DNA of 64,000 nucleotides from Streptomyces sp. CB02009 (GTDB lineage: Bacteria; Actinomycetota; Actinomycetes; Streptomycetales; Streptomycetaceae), in assembly GCF_001905825.1 (NCBI RefSeq), contig NZ_LIVV01000003.1, forward strand, positions 664,956-728,955. Direction: 5' to 3'. Below the pieces are notes generated by a model. It was not told where the DNA came from, made no database searches, and was given only the letters and a program-made list of their open reading frames with translations. Position 1 is the first letter of the stretch, and the number at the start of each line of letters is the position of its first letter. Below are positions 16,782 through 25,520 of this stretch, in pieces. A program made the translations under genes and the position numbers.

Positions 16782-17393
16782 ATGGCCACGCTCAGCCTCA
16801 CCCAGTTCCTCACCCTCGACGGCGTCCACCAGGCCCCGGGCGGCCCGGAGGAGGACCCCAGCGACGGCTTCACGCACGGCGGCTGGTCCGTGCCGTTCGG
16901 GGACGAGGACTTCGGACGGTTCATGGAGGGGGTCTTCACCCGGCCGGCCGCCTTCCTCCTCGGCCGCCGTACGTACGAGATCTTCGCCGGGTACTGGCCG
17001 AAGCAGACGGACCCCGCCGACCCGATCGCCACGAAGCTCAACGCACTCCCCAAGTACGTCGCCACCACCACCCTCGACTCCGCCGACTGGGCCGGGACCA
17101 CCGTGCTCCGCGGGGACGTCGTCGAGGAGGTCAGGGCGCTCAAGGAGCGCACCGACGGGGAGATCCAGATGCACGGCAGCGGCGGTCTCGCCCGGACCCT
17201 GCTCGACCACGACCTGATCGACACCCTGCACCTGCTCGTCTTCCCGGTGGTCCTCGGCACCGGCCGGCGCCTCTTCGCCGACGGAGTGCGCCCCACCGCC
17301 TTCCGGCTGACCGACGCGCGCACCACCGGCGCCGGCGTCGCCCTCACCACGTACGAGCGCGCGGGCCGCCCCGAGTACGGCAGCTACGCCTGA
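16782..17393 (+). CDS. Dihydrofolate reductase-like (RibD C-terminal family) protein
   Basis: This 203-aa protein has the fold signature of the RibD-C/DHFR-like reductases common in Streptomyces: an N-terminal SLTQFLTLDGVHQAPGGPEED segment, FLLGRRTYEIFAGYW, and the nucleotide-binding IQMHGSGGLARTLLDHDLIDTLHLLVFPVVLGTGRRLF split across residues 125-165. The physiological substrate is unknown. The start is set by GAAAGGG before the ATG at 16782; an in-frame ATG at 16686 would add a non-coding-looking tail. It is divergent from the SDR gene, with 169 bases of shared promoter region. Confidence 0.8.
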   Translation: MATLSLTQFLTLDGVHQAPGGPEEDPSDGFTHGGWSVPFGDEDFGRFMEGVFTRPAAFLLGRRTYEIFAGYWPKQTDPADPIATKLNALPKYVATTTLDSADWAGTTVLRGDVVEEVRALKERTDGEIQMHGSGGLARTLLDHDLIDTLHLLVFPVVLGTGRRLFADGVRPTAFRLTDARTTGAGVALTTYERAGRPEYGSYA

Positions 17394-17406
17394 CCGGCCG
17401 GGCCGC

Positions 17407-17498
17407 CACGCGTCGGGTCGCCACGTGTCGGGCTGCCGCACCCGGGCCGTCACGTGTCGGGCTGCCGCGTCCAGGCCACCGCGCGTCGGGTCGCCGCG
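17407..17498. repeat. Degenerate short tandem repeats
   Basis: Four related units with the core GTCGGG(T/C)(C/T)GC lie at about 17407, 17422, 17451 and 17480. The last three are spaced 29 bases apart. They are in the 282-base gap between the reductase and the EamA gene, and no gene is seen there. Confidence 0.4.
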
Positions 17499-17675
17499 CG
17501 CCGGGCCGCGCATTCGGCCGTTGCCGACCCGGCCGTTGCCCACCGCGCCGCCGCCCACCCCCGTCCGCCGCCCCGAAAGATGTAGCCACCACAGGCCCGT
17601 CCCGGTACGGTGATCGCTCCATGTGCGAGCCGTCGAAGTCTCCACCCCACCCCGAGCGTTGGAGATACGGCCGCC

Positions 17676-18611
17676 ATGTCAGCTTCGTCGTCGATCGCCG
17701 CCCCCGTGCCCCTCGGTGCCCCGCGCCGCGCCTGGCTCACCGACCTGCCCGTCCTGCTCGTCGCCGTCGTCTGGGGCGCCAGCTATCTCGCGGCCAAGGG
17801 CATCACCACCACCCACACCGTCATCGCCGTCCTCGTGCTGCGGTTCGCGGTGGTGCTGCCCGTCCTGGTCGTCGCCGGACGGGCCAGGCTCCGGGCCCTG
17901 AGCGCCGCCCAGTGGCGCGGCGCCGGGATCCTCGGACTGATCCTCAGCGGGATCTTCCTCCTGGAGACCTACGGCGTCGTCCACACCTCCGCCACCAACG
18001 CGGGTCTGATCATCAGCCTCACCATGATCTTCACCCCGCTCGCCGAGGCCGCCGTCACCCGGGTCCGCCCGCCCCGCGCCTTCCTCGGCGCCGCCGCGCT
18101 CTCCGTCCTCGGCGTCGTGCTCCTCACCCAGGGCGGGGGCTTCACCACCCCGTCGCTCGGCGACCTGCTCATGCTGCTCGCCGCCCTCGCCCGTACCGTC
18201 CACGTCCTGGCGATGTCCCGGATCAAGGCCGTCCGGTCGGCCGACTCGCTCTCCCTCACCACCGTCCAGCTGGGCTCCGCCGTCGCCGTCTTCGCCGTCA
18301 TCGCGGCCTTCCCCGGCACCGGCGCCTCGCCCTGGGCGGTGGCGCTCGACTTCGGCCCGCGCGAGTGGGCCGGGCTGGTCTTCCTCTCCGTCTTCTGCAC
18401 GCTCTTCGCGTTCTTCGTGCAGATGTGGGCGGTCCGCCGCACGTCCCCGTCCCGGGTCAGCCTCCTCCTCGGTACGGAACCGCTCTGGGCCGCCGCCGCG
18501 GGCATCGCCCTCGCCGGCGACCGCCCCGGTGTCCTCGGCATCGCGGGCGCCATCCTCGTGCTCGCGGGCACCAGTTGGGGTCGCCGTGCCGCCGACGACG
18601 AGGCCCGGTAG
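17676..18611 (+). CDS. EamA/DMT-superfamily transporter
   Basis: This 311-aa membrane protein has about ten hydrophobic segments arranged as two EamA repeats. The first begins VLLVAVVWGASYLAAKG, the second near residue 165. The family exports metabolites or drugs or imports small solutes; no substrate can be assigned. The ATG at 17676 is preceded by GGAG. A small membrane protein gene follows 11 bases after the stop. Confidence 0.85.
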   Translation: MSASSSIAAPVPLGAPRRAWLTDLPVLLVAVVWGASYLAAKGITTTHTVIAVLVLRFAVVLPVLVVAGRARLRALSAAQWRGAGILGLILSGIFLLETYGVVHTSATNAGLIISLTMIFTPLAEAAVTRVRPPRAFLGAAALSVLGVVLLTQGGGFTTPSLGDLLMLLAALARTVHVLAMSRIKAVRSADSLSLTTVQLGSAVAVFAVIAAFPGTGASPWAVALDFGPREWAGLVFLSVFCTLFAFFVQMWAVRRTSPSRVSLLLGTEPLWAAAAGIALAGDRPGVLGIAGAILVLAGTSWGRRAADDEAR

Positions 18612-18622
18612 GTTCTTCGATC

Positions 18623-18979
18623 ATGCGTTCACTGGTGTACGACAACGAGTTCCGCGCCAAGGCCCGGCGCACCCAGGGCTGGGGCCTCGGCCTCTTCACC
18701 ATCGCCGCTCTGCTCTGGGTCTGGTTCGGCGTCCTGCTGCTGACCCCCTACGAGGACGCCGACGGCGGCGGCAGCCCCTGCCCCGCCCTGCTCACCAGCG
18801 ACTACGTCCACGACAAGGAGTGCGTCGAGAGCCGGGACTGGCCCGGCATGCTCGCCCTCCTCGGCGGTTCCGTCCCGTTCGCCGTGGTCGGCGGCGCCCT
18901 CTACACGAGCGGCTCCGTCTCGCACCGGATGGCCGAGCACCTCGCCGAGGTGACCCGGCTCGACACGACGAGCGTCTGA
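18623..18979 (+). CDS. Small membrane protein, unknown function
   Basis: This 118-aa protein has two predicted membrane helices (about 22-41 and 75-95) separated by a short loop with two cysteines (SPCPAL and DKECVE) that could form a disulfide outside the cell. I do not recognise the family. It lies 11 bases after the EamA gene and may be co-transcribed with it. Confidence 0.6.
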   Translation: MRSLVYDNEFRAKARRTQGWGLGLFTIAALLWVWFGVLLLTPYEDADGGGSPCPALLTSDYVHDKECVESRDWPGMLALLGGSVPFAVVGGALYTSGSVSHRMAEHLAEVTRLDTTSV

Positions 18980-18998
18980 GCCCCGGCGGGCGGCGCGG

Positions 18999-19220
18999 TC
19001 AGGACTTCGCCACCCGCTGCGACGCGATCACGAGGACCAGGCCGAGCACCGCGATCACGATGTTGGCGAACAGCTCGCGGCCCTCCAGGAACCACACGTT
19101 CTCCGTGAGGAACCGGGTCGCGCCGAGCAGCCGGAACCAGCCGTCCGTCAGCTCGCGCACCACCCCGGCCGCACCGAGGAGAGCGAGCAGGGAACCGGCG
19201 ACCTCCAGAAACCTCTTCAT
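18999..19220 (-). CDS. Small two-helix membrane protein
   Basis: This 73-aa protein has hydrophobic segments at about 5-20 and 48-66, with a charged C-terminus. The ATG at 19220 (MKRFLEVAG) is preferred over 19277, which would add an Arg/His-rich tail. It is convergent with the previous gene and divergent from the kinase gene at 19367. Function unknown. Confidence 0.5.
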   Translation of the reverse strand: MKRFLEVAGSLLALLGAAGVVRELTDGWFRLLGATRFLTENVWFLEGRELFANIVIAVLGLVLVIASQRVAKS

Positions 19221-19366
19221 GAAGTGATCATGGCGGGGCCGGAAGACCGGCCGCGTCCGCCACCGGTCCACGGGCACCGCTACCGAAGTATCGACCTCCG
19301 CGACTTCGGTAGCGGCCCGGCCGTCCGATGCCCCGCGCGCCGCCCCCCGCTGCGTACATTGCCGGT

Positions 19367-20581
19367 ATGACTCGCACGGACCGGCAGCTCTGGCTGCTCC
19401 CCTCCCACCTGGTCACCTCAGGGGGGAACGGGGAGAGCCGGCCCCGCCGTACCGTCCGCGACTGGATCGTGGACACCTCGCTCTTCCTTCTCGCCGCCTT
19501 CGTCGGCCTCCTCGCCGCCGACGCCAGCGCGGAGTACACGAGCGAGGCCGTCACCCTCGTCGACCAGCTCCTCGGCGCCGCCGCCTGCTGCGCCCTCTGG
19601 CTGCGCCGCCGCTGGCCCGCCGGGCTCGCGATCGGCCTCGCGCTGCTCAACACCGTGGCCCCGGTCGCCGCCGGCGCCCTCCTCGCGGGCCTCTTCAGCG
19701 TCGCCGTACGCAGACCGTTCCGCGAGGTCGCCGCGATCGGCGCGCTCGCCGTCGCCACCTCCACCGCGCAGGCCTTCATCCGGCCCGACCCCACCACCAA
19801 CACCGGGCTCTCCATCGCCCTCGGTTTCACCCTCATCCTGCTCGTCACCGCCTGGGGCATGCTCGTCCGCTCCCGCCGCCAGCTCGTCGAGGCCCTGCGG
19901 GAGCGCGCCCGCCGCGCCGAGGCCGAGGCCGAGCTGCGCGCCGCCCAGGCCCAGCGGCTCGCCCGCGAGGCGATCGCCCGCGAGATGCACGACGTCCTCG
20001 CCCACCGCCTCACCCTGCTCAGCGTGCACGCCGGAGCCCTGGAGTTCCGGCCCGACGCCCCGCCCGAGCAGGTCGCCCGCGCCGCGGGCGTCATCCGCGA
20101 CAGCGCCCACGAGGCCCTCCAGGACCTCCGCGAGATCATCGGCGTGCTGCGCGCCCCCGGCGAGAACGGCGACGGGGGCGACCGGCCGCAGCCCACCCTC
20201 GCCACCCTCGGCGCGCTGATCGAGGAGTCCCGCGAGGCCGGGGCCGACGTCGTCCTCGACACCACCGTGGACGAACCGGCCGCCGTGCCCGCCGCCACCG
20301 GCCGCACCGTCTACCGCATCGCCCAGGAAGGCCTCACCAACGCCCGCAAGCACGCCCCCGGCACCACGGTCACCGTCACCGTGCGCGGCCGCCCCGGCGA
20401 GGGTCTCACCGTCGACGTCCGCAACCCGGCACCCGCCGGACCGGTCCCGCCCGTCCCCGGCTCCGGCCAGGGCCTGATTGGCCTCACCGAACGCGCCGCG
20501 CTCGCCGGTGGCCGGATGGAGCACGGACCCGCCCCCGACGGAGGTTTCTCCCTCCACGCCTGGCTACCGTGGCCCTCATGA
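19367..20581 (+). CDS. Sensor histidine kinase (HisKA_3 type)
   Basis: This 404-aa kinase has about four or five membrane helices (about 33-165) and a charged coiled-coil-like linker (about 170-200). The phospho-acceptor is His208 in REMHDVLAHRLTLLSVHAG, and the HATPase domain carries the N-box QEGLTNARKHAPG and the G2 box GQGLIGLTERAA. The G1 box is degenerate (VRNPAPAGP instead of a DxGxG), which is common in this branch. The stop overlaps the start of the response regulator gene. Confidence 0.87.
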   Translation: MTRTDRQLWLLPSHLVTSGGNGESRPRRTVRDWIVDTSLFLLAAFVGLLAADASAEYTSEAVTLVDQLLGAAACCALWLRRRWPAGLAIGLALLNTVAPVAAGALLAGLFSVAVRRPFREVAAIGALAVATSTAQAFIRPDPTTNTGLSIALGFTLILLVTAWGMLVRSRRQLVEALRERARRAEAEAELRAAQAQRLAREAIAREMHDVLAHRLTLLSVHAGALEFRPDAPPEQVARAAGVIRDSAHEALQDLREIIGVLRAPGENGDGGDRPQPTLATLGALIEESREAGADVVLDTTVDEPAAVPAATGRTVYRIAQEGLTNARKHAPGTTVTVTVRGRPGEGLTVDVRNPAPAGPVPPVPGSGQGLIGLTERAALAGGRMEHGPAPDGGFSLHAWLPWPS

Positions 20582-21261
20582 CCATCCGGCTGCTCATCGT
20601 CGACGACGACCCCCTGGTCCGCGCGGGCCTCACCTTCATGCTCGGCGGCGCCGAGGACCTGCAGATCGTCGGCGAGGGCGCCGACGGCCGCGAGGTGCCC
20701 GAACTCGTCGCCCGGTACGCCCCCGACGTCGTCCTCATGGACATCCGCATGCCGCACGTGGACGGCCTCACCGCCACCGAGCGGCTGCGCGCCGAGCCCG
20801 GCGCCCCCGAGGTCGTCGTCCTCACCACCTTCCACGCCGACGAGCAGGTGCTGCGCGCCCTGCGGGCCGGTGCGGCCGGCTTCGTCCTCAAGGACACGCC
20901 GCCCGCCGAGATCGTCGCCGCCGTCCGCCGGGTCGCCGCCGGTGACCCGGTGCTGTCCCCGGCCGTCACCCGCCAGCTCATGACGCACGTCGCCGGACAG
21001 CCGGAGCAGTCCCCGCGCACCTCGGCCGCCGGACGCCTCACCGAACTCGCCGACCGCGAGCGGGAGGTGGCCGTCGCCGTCGGCCGCGGCCTGTCCAACG
21101 CGGAGATCGCCGCCGAGCTGTACATGAGCGTGCCCACGGTCAAGACCCATGTCTCGCGGGTCCTCGCCAAACTCGGCCTCAACAACCGCGTCCAGATCGC
21201 CCTCCTCGTCCACGACGCGGGCCTCCTGTCCGCAGGAGAGGACGAGGACGGCCGGAACTGA
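20578..21261 (+). CDS. NarL/FixJ-family response regulator
   Basis: This 227-aa protein has a receiver domain (VDDD at 8-11, phospho-acceptor Asp55 in VLMDIRMPHVDG, Lys in FVLKDTPP) and a LuxR-type helix-turn-helix (LADREREVAVAVGRGLSN...IAAELYMSVPTVKTHVS, about 155-205). It overlaps the kinase gene by ATGA. The P450 gene begins 37 bases after its stop, so the regulator and the P450 may share a transcript. Confidence 0.9.
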   Translation: MTIRLLIVDDDPLVRAGLTFMLGGAEDLQIVGEGADGREVPELVARYAPDVVLMDIRMPHVDGLTATERLRAEPGAPEVVVLTTFHADEQVLRALRAGAAGFVLKDTPPAEIVAAVRRVAAGDPVLSPAVTRQLMTHVAGQPEQSPRTSAAGRLTELADREREVAVAVGRGLSNAEIAAELYMSVPTVKTHVSRVLAKLGLNNRVQIALLVHDAGLLSAGEDEDGRN

Positions 21262-21298
21262 TCACTTCGGCCCTGTCGCCTTCGGATAGTCTGCGTCG

Positions 21299-22477
21299 AT
21301 GTCCGTCATCGAACTGGGGGAGTACGGCGCGGACTTCACCGCGCACCCGTACCCCTACTACGCGAAGTTCCGCGAGAACGGCCCCGTCCACGAGGTGCGG
21401 ATGCCCGACGGCTTCCAGTTCTGGCTGGTCGTCGGGCACGAGGAGGGCCGTGCGGCGCTCGCCGACCCCCGGCTCGCCAAGTCCCCGCACGTGATCGGGG
21501 TACGGCCGCCGGAGGAGGACATCATCGGCGTCCACCTCCTCTCGGCCGACGCGCCCGACCACACCCGGCTGCGCCGCCTGGTCACGGGCGAGTTCACCGG
21601 CCGCCGGGTGGAAGCCCTGCGGCCCCGCATCGAGCGGCTCACCACGGAGCTCGTCGACGCGATGGAACCGGCGGGCCGGGCCGACCTCGTCGACGCCTTC
21701 GCGTACCCGCTGCCGATCACCGTGATCTGCGAGCTCCTCGGCGTCCCCTCGGCGGACCGCGACACCTTCCGCCGCTGGTCGACGGAGCTGGTCAGCCCCA
21801 CCGGCGAGGAGGACTTCGGCCGGAGCATGGTGGACTTCGGCGCCTACCTCGACGAGCTCATCGAGGACAAGCGGGCCGCGGGCCCGGCCGACGACCTGCT
21901 CTCCGGTCTGATCGCCTCCCGCGCCGAGGACGGCGACCGGCTCTCCGGGCCCGAACTCCGGGCCATGGCCTATCTGCTGCTCATCGCGGGCCACGAGACC
22001 ACCGTCAACCTGATCGCCAACACCGTCCGCAACCTGCTCACCCATCCCGATCAGCTCGCCGCCCTGCGCGCCGACCCGGGCCTCCTGGACGGGACGATCG
22101 AGGAGTCCCTGCGGTTCGACGGTCCGGTGGAGACCAGTACCTTCCGGTTCAGCCGGGAGCCCGTCACCCTCGGCGGCACCGAGATCCCGGCGGGCCGGCA
22201 CGTCCTCGTCGCCATCGGGGCGCTCGACCGCGACCCGGCCCGGTTCCCCGAACCCGACCGCTTCGACATCCGCCGGGACACCCGGGGCCATCTGGCGTTC
22301 GGGCACGGCATCCACTACTGCCTGGGCGCCCCGCTCGCGCGGCTGGAGGGCCGGATCGCGCTCCGGACCCTCCTCGACCGCTTCCCCGGCCTGGAACTCG
22401 ACCCCGAGGGCGAGCCCTGGGAGTGGCTCCCCGGCCTCCTGATGCGCGGAGTCCGGCACCTTCCGGTCCGGTGGTGA
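21299..22477 (+). CDS. Cytochrome P450 (CYP107-like)
   Basis: This 392-aa soluble bacterial P450 has the I-helix oxygen-binding motif LLIAGHETT (about 228-236), the ExxR motif ESLRF (about 268), and the heme loop FGHGIHYCLGAPLAR with axial Cys341. It needs ferredoxin and reductase partners, none of which is adjacent. The CYP107 group commonly hydroxylates polyketides and other secondary metabolites. The polyketide cluster is about 20 kb away, so a link to it is not supported by position. Confidence 0.88.
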   Translation: MSVIELGEYGADFTAHPYPYYAKFRENGPVHEVRMPDGFQFWLVVGHEEGRAALADPRLAKSPHVIGVRPPEEDIIGVHLLSADAPDHTRLRRLVTGEFTGRRVEALRPRIERLTTELVDAMEPAGRADLVDAFAYPLPITVICELLGVPSADRDTFRRWSTELVSPTGEEDFGRSMVDFGAYLDELIEDKRAAGPADDLLSGLIASRAEDGDRLSGPELRAMAYLLLIAGHETTVNLIANTVRNLLTHPDQLAALRADPGLLDGTIEESLRFDGPVETSTFRFSREPVTLGGTEIPAGRHVLVAIGALDRDPARFPEPDRFDIRRDTRGHLAFGHGIHYCLGAPLARLEGRIALRTLLDRFPGLELDPEGEPWEWLPGLLMRGVRHLPVRW

Positions 22478-22511
22478 CACCCGCCGGTCCGGCGCCCGCG
22501 CCGAGGGGCCG

Positions 22512-23510
22512 CTAGCCGATGTCGTCCACCCGTACCGGTCGCCGCTCCCGCCGCGAGCGCTCGCACGCCTCGGCGATCCGCAGCGCCGCCAGGGCCTCCC
22601 GCCCGTCGCACGGGTTGGGCGCCTCGCCGCGGACCAGCCGTACGAAGGCGCCGAGCTCCGCCTCGTACGCGGGGGCGAACCGCTCGAGGAAGCCGCTCCA
22701 GGGCTTGCCCGGCGGCGCCGGCGCCCAGGGCTCCACCGAGGTGAGCGGCGTGCGGTCGTCCAGGCCCACCGCGATCTGGTCCAGCTCGCCCGCCAGCTCC
22801 ATGCGGACGTCGTACCCGGCGCCGTTGCACCGGGTCGCCGTCGCCGTGACCAGTGTGCCGTCGTCCAGGGTGAGCAGCGCGGCGGCCGTGGACACGTCCC
22901 CCGTCTCCCGGAACATCGCGGGACCGGCGTCCGAGCCCGTCGCGTACACCTCCACGACCTCCCGCCCGGTCACCCAGCGCACGATGTCGAAGTCGTGCAC
23001 CAGGCAGTCCCGGAAGAGACCCCCGGAGAGGGGGAGGTACGCGGCCGGCGGCGGCGCCGGGTCCGAGGTCGCCGCCCGCACGGTGTGCAGCCGGCCGAGC
23101 CGCCCCGCGCGGACCGCCTCACGCGCCGCCCGGTACCCCGGGTCGAAGCGCCGCATGAAGCCGAGCTGGAGCTCCGTGCCCGCCTCGGCCACCGCCGAGA
23201 GCGCGGTCGCCGTCCCCGGCACGTCCAGGGCGATCGGCTTCTCGCAGAAGGCCGGGAGCCCGGCGCCCGCCGCGCGGGCGATCAGCTCCGCGTGCGCCGC
23301 CGTCGCCGAGGCGATCACGACGGCGTCCAGGGCGTGCGCGAACAGCGCCGTGACGTCCGGCGCGGCCTCCGCGCCGAGCGCCCCCGCGACCCCGGCCGCC
23401 CGCGAGGCGTCCGCATCCGCCACGACCAGCGACTCGACCTCCGGGTGGCGGGCCAGCACACCCGCGTGGAAGCTCCCGATCCGGCCCGTACCGATGAGTC
23501 CGATGCGCAT
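22512..23510 (-). CDS. Gfo/Idh/MocA-family dehydrogenase (inositol 2-dehydrogenase-like)
   Basis: This 332-aa oxidoreductase has the N-terminal NAD(P) fold GLIGTGRIGSFHA (about 4-16), the family motif FCEKPIALD with the catalytic lysine (about 93-101), and the DCLVHDFDIVRW segment (about 171-182) with the active-site Asp and His typical of myo-inositol dehydrogenases. It is divergent from a GntR regulator and next to a sugar-type ABC importer, so it probably oxidises the imported cyclitol or sugar. Inositol is the best guess; other sugars remain possible. Confidence 0.82.
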   Translation of the reverse strand: MRIGLIGTGRIGSFHAGVLARHPEVESLVVADADASRAAGVAGALGAEAAPDVTALFAHALDAVVIASATAAHAELIARAAGAGLPAFCEKPIALDVPGTATALSAVAEAGTELQLGFMRRFDPGYRAAREAVRAGRLGRLHTVRAATSDPAPPPAAYLPLSGGLFRDCLVHDFDIVRWVTGREVVEVYATGSDAGPAMFRETGDVSTAAALLTLDDGTLVTATATRCNGAGYDVRMELAGELDQIAVGLDDRTPLTSVEPWAPAPPGKPWSGFLERFAPAYEAELGAFVRLVRGEAPNPCDGREALAALRIAEACERSRRERRPVRVDDIG

Positions 23511-23549
23511 GGCCCCACCGTGGAACGGTCCGCCCCCGGTGTCAAGGAT

Positions 23550-23561
23550 TTGTCAGGACAA
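23550..23561. promoter_or_regulatory. Inverted repeat in the dehydrogenase/GntR divergent promoter
   Basis: TTGTCAGGACAA is a perfect 5-base-arm dyad in the middle of the 100-base region between the dehydrogenase and the GntR gene. GntR-family proteins of the HutC type bind such sites, so autoregulation with control of the dehydrogenase is likely. Confidence 0.5.
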
Positions 23562-23610
23562 CCGGACGTCACGACTTCCCGTCATCAGCGCCCCGGGCTA
23601 CGCTCCCCCC

Positions 23611-24378
23611 GTGTCCAAGCAGTCAGGCTCCGCCCTGCCCCCGCTCTCCGTGGACCGCACCAGCCCGGTCCCGCTCTACTTCCAGCTGGCCCAGCAACTG
23701 GAGAGCGCCGTGGAGAACGGCACGCTGACCCCGGGCACCCTCCTCGGCAACGAGATCGACCTCGCCACCCGCCTCGGCCTCTCCCGCCCCACCGTCCGCC
23801 AGGCCATCCAGACCCTCGTGGACAAGGGCCTCCTGGTCCGACGCCGGGGGGTCGGCACCCAGGTCGTGCACAGCACGGTCCGCCGCCCGCTGGAGCTGAG
23901 CAGCCTGTACGACGACCTGGACGCCGCCGGACAGCTCCCCGCCACCCGGGTCCTGGTCAACCGCCTCGAACCCGCCACCGGCCCGGTCGCCGCCGCCCTC
24001 CGCGTCCCCGAGGGCAGCGAGGTCGTCTACCTCGAACGGCTCCGTACCGCGCACGGCGAACCCATGGCGTATCTGCGCAACCACCTGCCCGCCGGGCTTC
24101 TCGGCCCCGGCGAGCCGGACACCGCCCGTCTGGAGACCACCGGCCTCTACCGGATGCTCCGCTCCGCCGCGCTCACCCTGCACAGCGCGCGCCAGGCCGT
24201 CGGCGCCCGCGCCGCGACCGCCGCCGAGGCCGCGCTGCTCGACGAGGAGGAGGGCGCGCCGCTGCTGACGATGGAGCGCGTCACCCTCGACGACACCGGC
24301 CGCGCCGTGGAGCACGGCTCCCATCTCTACCGGGCCGACCGCTACTCCTTCGAGTTCCAGCTGATGGTCCGTCCGTAG
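23611..24378 (+). CDS. GntR/HutC-family transcriptional regulator
   Basis: This 255-aa protein has an N-terminal winged helix (PLYFQLAQQLESAVENGTL..., LGLSRPTVRQAIQTLVDKGLL split around residues 22-80). The C-terminal UTRA effector domain starts near residue 90 and contains YLERLRTAHGEPMAYLRNHL. UTRA domains bind small sugars or sugar phosphates. It should regulate the divergent dehydrogenase and the importer operon starting 122 bases downstream. The start is the GTG at 23611. Confidence 0.87.
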   Translation: MSKQSGSALPPLSVDRTSPVPLYFQLAQQLESAVENGTLTPGTLLGNEIDLATRLGLSRPTVRQAIQTLVDKGLLVRRRGVGTQVVHSTVRRPLELSSLYDDLDAAGQLPATRVLVNRLEPATGPVAAALRVPEGSEVVYLERLRTAHGEPMAYLRNHLPAGLLGPGEPDTARLETTGLYRMLRSAALTLHSARQAVGARAATAAEAALLDEEEGAPLLTMERVTLDDTGRAVEHGSHLYRADRYSFEFQLMVRP

Positions 24379-24446
24379 GCCGTACCCCACCGGCCCGAGA
24401 GCCGGACACCGGCCCCCTGGCGAGCGCCACGCCCCGCATGACCGAT

Positions 24447-24472
24447 ACTGCAATGCACGACTGCAACGCACG
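24447..24472 (+). promoter_or_regulatory. 13-base tandem repeat upstream of the ABC importer
   Basis: ACTGCAATGCACG (24447-24459) is followed directly by ACTGCAACGCACG (24460-24472), 29 bases before the binding-protein start. The placement suggests an operator or promoter element of the importer operon. It does not resemble the dyad at 23550-23561. Confidence 0.45.
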
Positions 24473-24500
24473 CAAAGGACACAAAGGAGGGCACGGCCTC

Positions 24501-25520
24501 GTGACCAGGCTTCGGACAGGAGGGGTACGCGCCGCAGTCGGCGCCGTGCTCGCGCTCGCGCTCACCGGGGCGCTCGCCGGGTGCAGCAGCACCGGCGGAA
24601 AGCGGGCGGAGGACGCCCGCAAGGCCGCCGAGGCCCAGGGCAGGGCGGCCGTCGACACCCCCCGCTGGACCTTCGCCATGGTGACCCACTCGGGTGACGG
24701 CGACACCTTCTGGGACATCGTCCAGAAGGGCGCCAAGCAGGCCGCCGCCAAGGACAACATCAACTTCCTCTACGCCCACAGCGACGAGGCGCAGCAGCAG
24801 GCGCAGCTGATCGACTCGTACGTCGCCAAGGGCGTCGACGGTCTGATCGTCACGCTCGCGAAGCCCGACGCGATGAAGGCCGCCGTCGAGAAGGCCGTCA
24901 AGGCCGGCATCCCGGTGATCACCGTGAACTCGGGCGCCGAGCAGTCCAAGGCGTACGGGGCGCTCACCCACATCGGCCAGGACGAGACCGTCGCCGGCGA
25001 GGCCGTCGGCGAGGAACTCGACAAGCGGGGGAAGAAGAAGGCCCTCTGCGTCCTGCACGAGCAGGGCAACGTCGGTCACGAGCAGCGCTGCGCCGGCACG
25101 AGGAAGACCTTCGACGGCGAACTGGTCAACCTCTACGTCGACGGCACCAACATGCCGGACGTCAAGGCCTCCATCGAGGCCAAGCTCCAGTCCGACAAGG
25201 ACGTCGACGCCGTCGTCACCCTCGGCGCCCCCTTCGCCGACGCCGCCGTCCAGGCCGCCAGGAGCGCCGGGAGCAAGGCCGAGATCGACACCTTCGACCT
25301 CAACGCCAAGGTCGCCGCCTCCCTCCAGGCCGGCACGCTCGGCTTCGCCGTCGACCAGCAGCCCTACCTCCAGGGCTACGAGGCCGTCGACCTGCTCTGG
25401 CTCTACCGCTACAACGCCAACGTCCTCGGCGGCGGCAAGCCGGTCCTCACCGGCCCGCAGGTCATCACCAAGGACGACGCCGCGAAGCTCGTCGAGTACG
25501 CCGAGCGGGGCACCCGATGA
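24501..25520 (+). CDS. Sugar ABC transporter substrate-binding lipoprotein
   Basis: This 339-aa protein has a lipoprotein signal ending in LTGALAGC and a periplasmic-binding-protein type 1 (LacI/RbsB-like) fold. Markers are the start of the mature domain WTFAMVTHSGDGDTFWDIV, the segment HSDEAQQQAQLIDSYVAKGVDG split near residues 93-115, and the NSGAEQ hinge region. It captures a sugar or cyclitol and delivers it to the permease encoded next. AAAGGAGGG precedes the GTG at 24501. The stop overlaps the permease start by ATGA. Confidence 0.88.
   Translation: MTRLRTGGVRAAVGAVLALALTGALAGCSSTGGKRAEDARKAAEAQGRAAVDTPRWTFAMVTHSGDGDTFWDIVQKGAKQAAAKDNINFLYAHSDEAQQQAQLIDSYVAKGVDGLIVTLAKPDAMKAAVEKAVKAGIPVITVNSGAEQSKAYGALTHIGQDETVAGEAVGEELDKRGKKKALCVLHEQGNVGHEQRCAGTRKTFDGELVNLYVDGTNMPDVKASIEAKLQSDKDVDAVVTLGAPFADAAVQAARSAGSKAEIDTFDLNAKVAASLQAGTLGFAVDQQPYLQGYEAVDLLWLYRYNANVLGGGKPVLTGPQVITKDDAAKLVEYAERGTR

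Noticed and set aside
21299..22477. P450 as a tailoring or sulfur-inserting enzyme of the polyketide cluster
   Set aside because: It lies 20 kb away on the other strand, separated by several unrelated operons, and follows a two-component pair.
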